A DNA stretch of 64,000 bases from Pseudomonas frederiksbergensis (GTDB taxonomy: Bacteria; Pseudomonadota; Gammaproteobacteria; Pseudomonadales; Pseudomonadaceae): the NCBI RefSeq assembly GCF_001874645.1, contig NZ_CP017886.1:62001-126000 (forward strand), written 5' to 3'. Below the pieces are notes generated by a model. It was not told the DNA's origin and did no database searches. It saw nothing but the letters and a program-made list of their open reading frames with translations. Made by a program: the position numbers and the translations under genes. Below, in pieces: positions 61,595-64,000 of the stretch (positions are counted from its first letter, which is position 1; each line of letters opens with the position of its first letter).

Positions 61595-62791
61595 ATGTCT
61601 GCGCAACAACAGCCTCCCGTCAGCTCCATGGCGATCACCCTGCAGATCGTCTCCATCGTTTTTTATACCTTTGTTGCGTTCCTCTGCATCGGTCTGCCGA
61701 TTGCGGTGTTGCCGGGGTATGTCCATGAGCAACTGGGGTTCAGCGCCATCGTTGCCGGCCTGACCATCGGCTCACAGTACCTCGCCACCCTGCTCAGCCG
61801 GCCCATGGCCGGCCGTATGTCTGACAACATCGGCACCAAACGGGCGATTGTGTACGGGTTGCTGGGGATTGTGCTCAGTGGCGTGCTGACATTGCTGTCG
61901 ACCTTGTTGCAGAGCCTGCCGTTGCTGAGCCTGATGATTCTGATCGTCGGTCGATTGTTGTTGGGGATCGCCCAAGGCTTGATCGGTGTCGGCACCATCA
62001 GTTGGTGCATGGGCCAGGTGGGTGCCGAACACACCGCCCGCTCGATTTCCTGGAACGGCATTGCCTCGTATGGCGCGATTGCCATAGGTGCGCCATTGGG
62101 TGTGGTGATGGTCGGTCAGTTGGGGTTCGTGAGCCTTGGGATCGCGCTCTCGGTGTTGGCGCTGGTGGCACTGCTGCTGATTCGCAACAAACCCTCGGTG
62201 CCGGTCATTCGCGGTGAACGATTGCCGTTTTGGGCGGTATTCGGGCGCATCGCACCCTTTGGCGCCAGCCTGAGTCTGGCCTCGATCGGCTATGGCACGC
62301 TGACCACTTTTATTACCTTGTTCTATGTCAGTCGCGGCTGGACCGGTGCGGCCTGGTGCCTGACGGTTTTCGGTATCTGCTTCATCCTCGCGCGCCTGCT
62401 GTTTATCTCCAGCATCAACCGCTTTGGCGGGTTCAGCTCGGCCATCGCCTGCATGAGCATCGAAACCCTGGGGCTGGGCCTGCTCTGGTTGGCGCCTTCG
62501 ACGGCGGTGGCGTTGATTGGCGCCGGGCTCACCGGGTTCGGTCTGTCGCTGGTTTATCCGGCATTGGGTGTCGAGGCAATCAAGCAAGTGCCAAGCAGCA
62601 GTCGTGGCGCTGGCTTGAGTGCCTATGCGGTGTTTTTCGATCTGGCACTGGCGATTGCCGGCCCGCTGATGGGCGCGGTGGCACTGAATCTGGGGTACTC
62701 GTGGATTTTCTTCTGCGCAGCACTGCTGTCGATCACCGGACTGGGACTGACCCTGCTCCTGAAACGTCGCTCGGCACTCAGCCCGTCGTAA
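61595..62791 (+). CDS. MFS transporter (YhhS-like)
   Basis: A 398-residue major-facilitator protein with 12 membrane helices. The loop 2-3 motif GRMSDNIGTKRAIVYG is clear. It resembles the YhhS/YnfM subgroup of putative efflux or arabinose/small-molecule exporters. The substrate cannot be read. The ATG at 61595 is used; a longer open frame upstream to 61511 reads as non-coding. It is not evidently co-regulated with neighbours; its terminus lies 11 bp from that of a converging gene. Confidence 0.8.
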   Translation: MSAQQQPPVSSMAITLQIVSIVFYTFVAFLCIGLPIAVLPGYVHEQLGFSAIVAGLTIGSQYLATLLSRPMAGRMSDNIGTKRAIVYGLLGIVLSGVLTLLSTLLQSLPLLSLMILIVGRLLLGIAQGLIGVGTISWCMGQVGAEHTARSISWNGIASYGAIAIGAPLGVVMVGQLGFVSLGIALSVLALVALLLIRNKPSVPVIRGERLPFWAVFGRIAPFGASLSLASIGYGTLTTFITLFYVSRGWTGAAWCLTVFGICFILARLLFISSINRFGGFSSAIACMSIETLGLGLLWLAPSTAVALIGAGLTGFGLSLVYPALGVEAIKQVPSSSRGAGLSAYAVFFDLALAIAGPLMGAVALNLGYSWIFFCAALLSITGLGLTLLLKRRSALSPS

Positions 62792-62802
62792 GACCCTGGC
62801 GT

Positions 62803-63849
62803 CTACGGCAAAGTCTGGTCAGCCGTCTGCATCCCGGCCCGACTTGGCTTGGCCAACGTGTGGAAAAAGAAACGCCCGGCTTCGGATATCAGGTTGCGGT
62901 GAATATCCTCACGGTCAACGCCGTCAGCATCGGTGCACAAGGCCGGCATCGCCGCGAGCTGGTCCCGGGTACATGGCGCCATGAACACGAAGTGCCCGGC
63001 CCCGGCCAGCAGTTTGAAATCCGGAGCGACGGGTAGTTGGCGAGCGAGCGCCGCGGCGTTTTTATCGAGCGCGACCAGTTTGTCGCCATCGCCGCTGTAG
63101 AGCAGCACCGGCACATGCACACCGGCCAAGGTATGGCGACCGAACTTCAGGCTCAATGGCGCCATCAGCAACAAGGCGTGAACCCGTGGGTCAGCGACTG
63201 GCCGCAAGTCATCTCGGTCGACAATCAGTTCACCGTTGGTGCTGCAGGCGTCTCCGTCGTCAGGACGTTCTTTACAGTAACGGCGTAAACGATTCAGGTC
63301 CGGCGTGGCGCCCGAAAGAATCAACGCAGTTTCGCCACCGGCCGAATACCCGATCACCCCGACCTCGTCGGGATTGACGAACGGCGACAGCATGGGGTCG
63401 GCCAGAGTGGCGGTGATGGCTTCGGAAATCTGGATCGGCCGTCCATAGAGGTTGCTTAACGTACCGAGGCGGCTGTGGTCCTTGGAGTTGTCACCGGGAT
63501 GAATCACCGCCACCACCACAAAACCTTTGCGTGCCAGCGATGTGGCAAGGTCGTGCAACGCCAATGGGGTACCGGTGTTGCCGTGGGACAGCATCAACAT
63601 CGGAAAGCGGCCGATCGCGACCCTTGCGTCTTCGGTCGCCTGGACCAGATAACCCTCGAGTTTGCTTGAATGCTCGATACCGGTCGACGGGTAAAAGGCG
63701 ATGGCCCGCATGGGCTTTAAATCCAGCGGATCGAGAAACGTCAGCTCATGGTAGCCAACGCTCCAATGAGGCGGCGGCGCAGGCGCGGCTTGCACTGGAA
63801 TCAGGCTGCTGAACAGGCAGATCAGTAACATTGCACCAAGACGCACCAT
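62803..63849 (-). CDS. Secreted alpha/beta hydrolase (dienelactone hydrolase / PAF-acetylhydrolase-like)
   Basis: A 348-residue hydrolase with a Sec signal peptide (about residues 1-21, ending in VQAAP). The oxyanion region PMLMLSHGNTG and the nucleophile elbow GYSAGGETA (catalytic Ser) are clear. A late Asp (SGDGDKLV) and His (GAGHFVFM) complete the triad. It probably cleaves an ester or lactone in the periplasm. Two cysteine pairs (RYCKERPDDGDAC, APC...LC) could form disulfides. ATG at 63849 follows AAGGTGGGG. The substrate is unknown. Confidence 0.8.
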   Translation of the reverse strand: MVRLGAMLLICLFSSLIPVQAAPAPPPHWSVGYHELTFLDPLDLKPMRAIAFYPSTGIEHSSKLEGYLVQATEDARVAIGRFPMLMLSHGNTGTPLALHDLATSLARKGFVVVAVIHPGDNSKDHSRLGTLSNLYGRPIQISEAITATLADPMLSPFVNPDEVGVIGYSAGGETALILSGATPDLNRLRRYCKERPDDGDACSTNGELIVDRDDLRPVADPRVHALLLMAPLSLKFGRHTLAGVHVPVLLYSGDGDKLVALDKNAAALARQLPVAPDFKLLAGAGHFVFMAPCTRDQLAAMPALCTDADGVDREDIHRNLISEAGRFFFHTLAKPSRAGMQTADQTLP

Positions 63850-64000
63850 GGGATGCCCCACCTTGTTACCTGATTGGAATACCCGTTTTTTTCCAATCCC
63901 TTGGACTTAGAGCCTTGTGCCAGCGTTTACCGCTTTCAAGGTCTCTGCAGAACGGAGCCGATAACCCGAGACTGCATAACCTGGGCCAACACCTGAAACG

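Overview
The window reads as chromosomal DNA of a fluorescent-group Pseudomonas. The reasons are a complete arnBCADTEF-ugd operon in pseudomonad order, a cynTS pair, an ArsJ/GAPDH arsenic operon, and five copies of a pseudomonad REPIN-type palindrome (GTAGGAGCTGCCG core). Nearly every base from 14 to 64 kb is accounted for by tightly packed, often 4-bp-overlapping genes. No rRNA, tRNA, CRISPR array or intact insertion sequence was seen.

Layout. (1) 0.3-2.2 kb: a molybdenum sulfite dehydrogenase (sorA-like) with a two-heme cytochrome c partner. (2) 2.4-9.0 kb, minus strand: a signalling block made of a 1252-residue hybrid histidine kinase with its own Hpt, a REC-GGDEF diguanylate cyclase and a membrane GGDEF protein. 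(3) 9.0-14.0 kb: a patchy accessory stretch with a broken F510_1955-type glycosylhydrolase gene, an orphan ParA ATPase with a duplicated 18-bp upstream motif, a short Ppx/GppA phosphatase, a CHAD-domain protein (both linked to polyphosphate), several small ORFs and a 51-residue lipoprotein gene. (4) 14.1-17.3 kb, minus: arsC-arsR-gapdh-arsJ. (5) 17.6-18.7 kb: cynT-cynS. (6) 19.1-27.0 kb, minus: a response regulator, a three-gene RND efflux pump and a histidine kinase, forming one regulated unit. (7) 27.2-29.2 kb: a second, divergent two-component system. (8) 29.5-33.9 kb: an Ais/PmrG-like phosphatase, an extra arnT and an ArnT-like GT39 glycosyltransferase. (9) 34.2-37.9 kb: a ferric-iron ABC importer (fbpABC/hitABC type). 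(10) 38.4-48.8 kb: arnBCADTEF-ugd plus a further GT39 enzyme. (11) 49.0-51.7 kb: an HPP-family membrane protein, an Lrp regulator and three genes with internal deletions (AstA-like, ctlX-like and an ABC ATPase). (12) 52.0-61.3 kb: a branched-chain acyl-CoA catabolic cluster with an AraC-type regulator, punctuated by REPINs. (13) 61.6-63.8 kb: an MFS transporter converging on a secreted alpha/beta hydrolase.

How the genes work together. Regions 6-10 form an envelope-defence neighbourhood. Two two-component systems sit beside a drug-efflux pump and a full set of lipid A L-Ara4N modification genes, with two arnT paralogues and two further GT39 enzymes. Between the two lipid A clusters lies a ferric-iron importer with a Fur-box-like sequence. 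A PmrA-box-like direct repeat precedes the ais-like gene, and a TAAAC-N4-GTTTA motif recurs at the efflux promoter and at the promoter of its response regulator. Region 12 contains all four beta-oxidation-like steps for isoleucine (acyl-CoA dehydrogenase, hydratase, HSD10-type dehydrogenase, thiolase) and the HIB-CoA hydrolase of valine degradation.

No single locus looks like a wholly new system. The most interesting leads are the paired candidate operators around the efflux/two-component block, the duplicated arnT island with the PmrA-like box, the twin repeat before parA, the hybrid kinase next to a REC-GGDEF protein, and the three neighbouring deletion-scarred amino-acid genes. All family assignments were made by reading; no database search was run.
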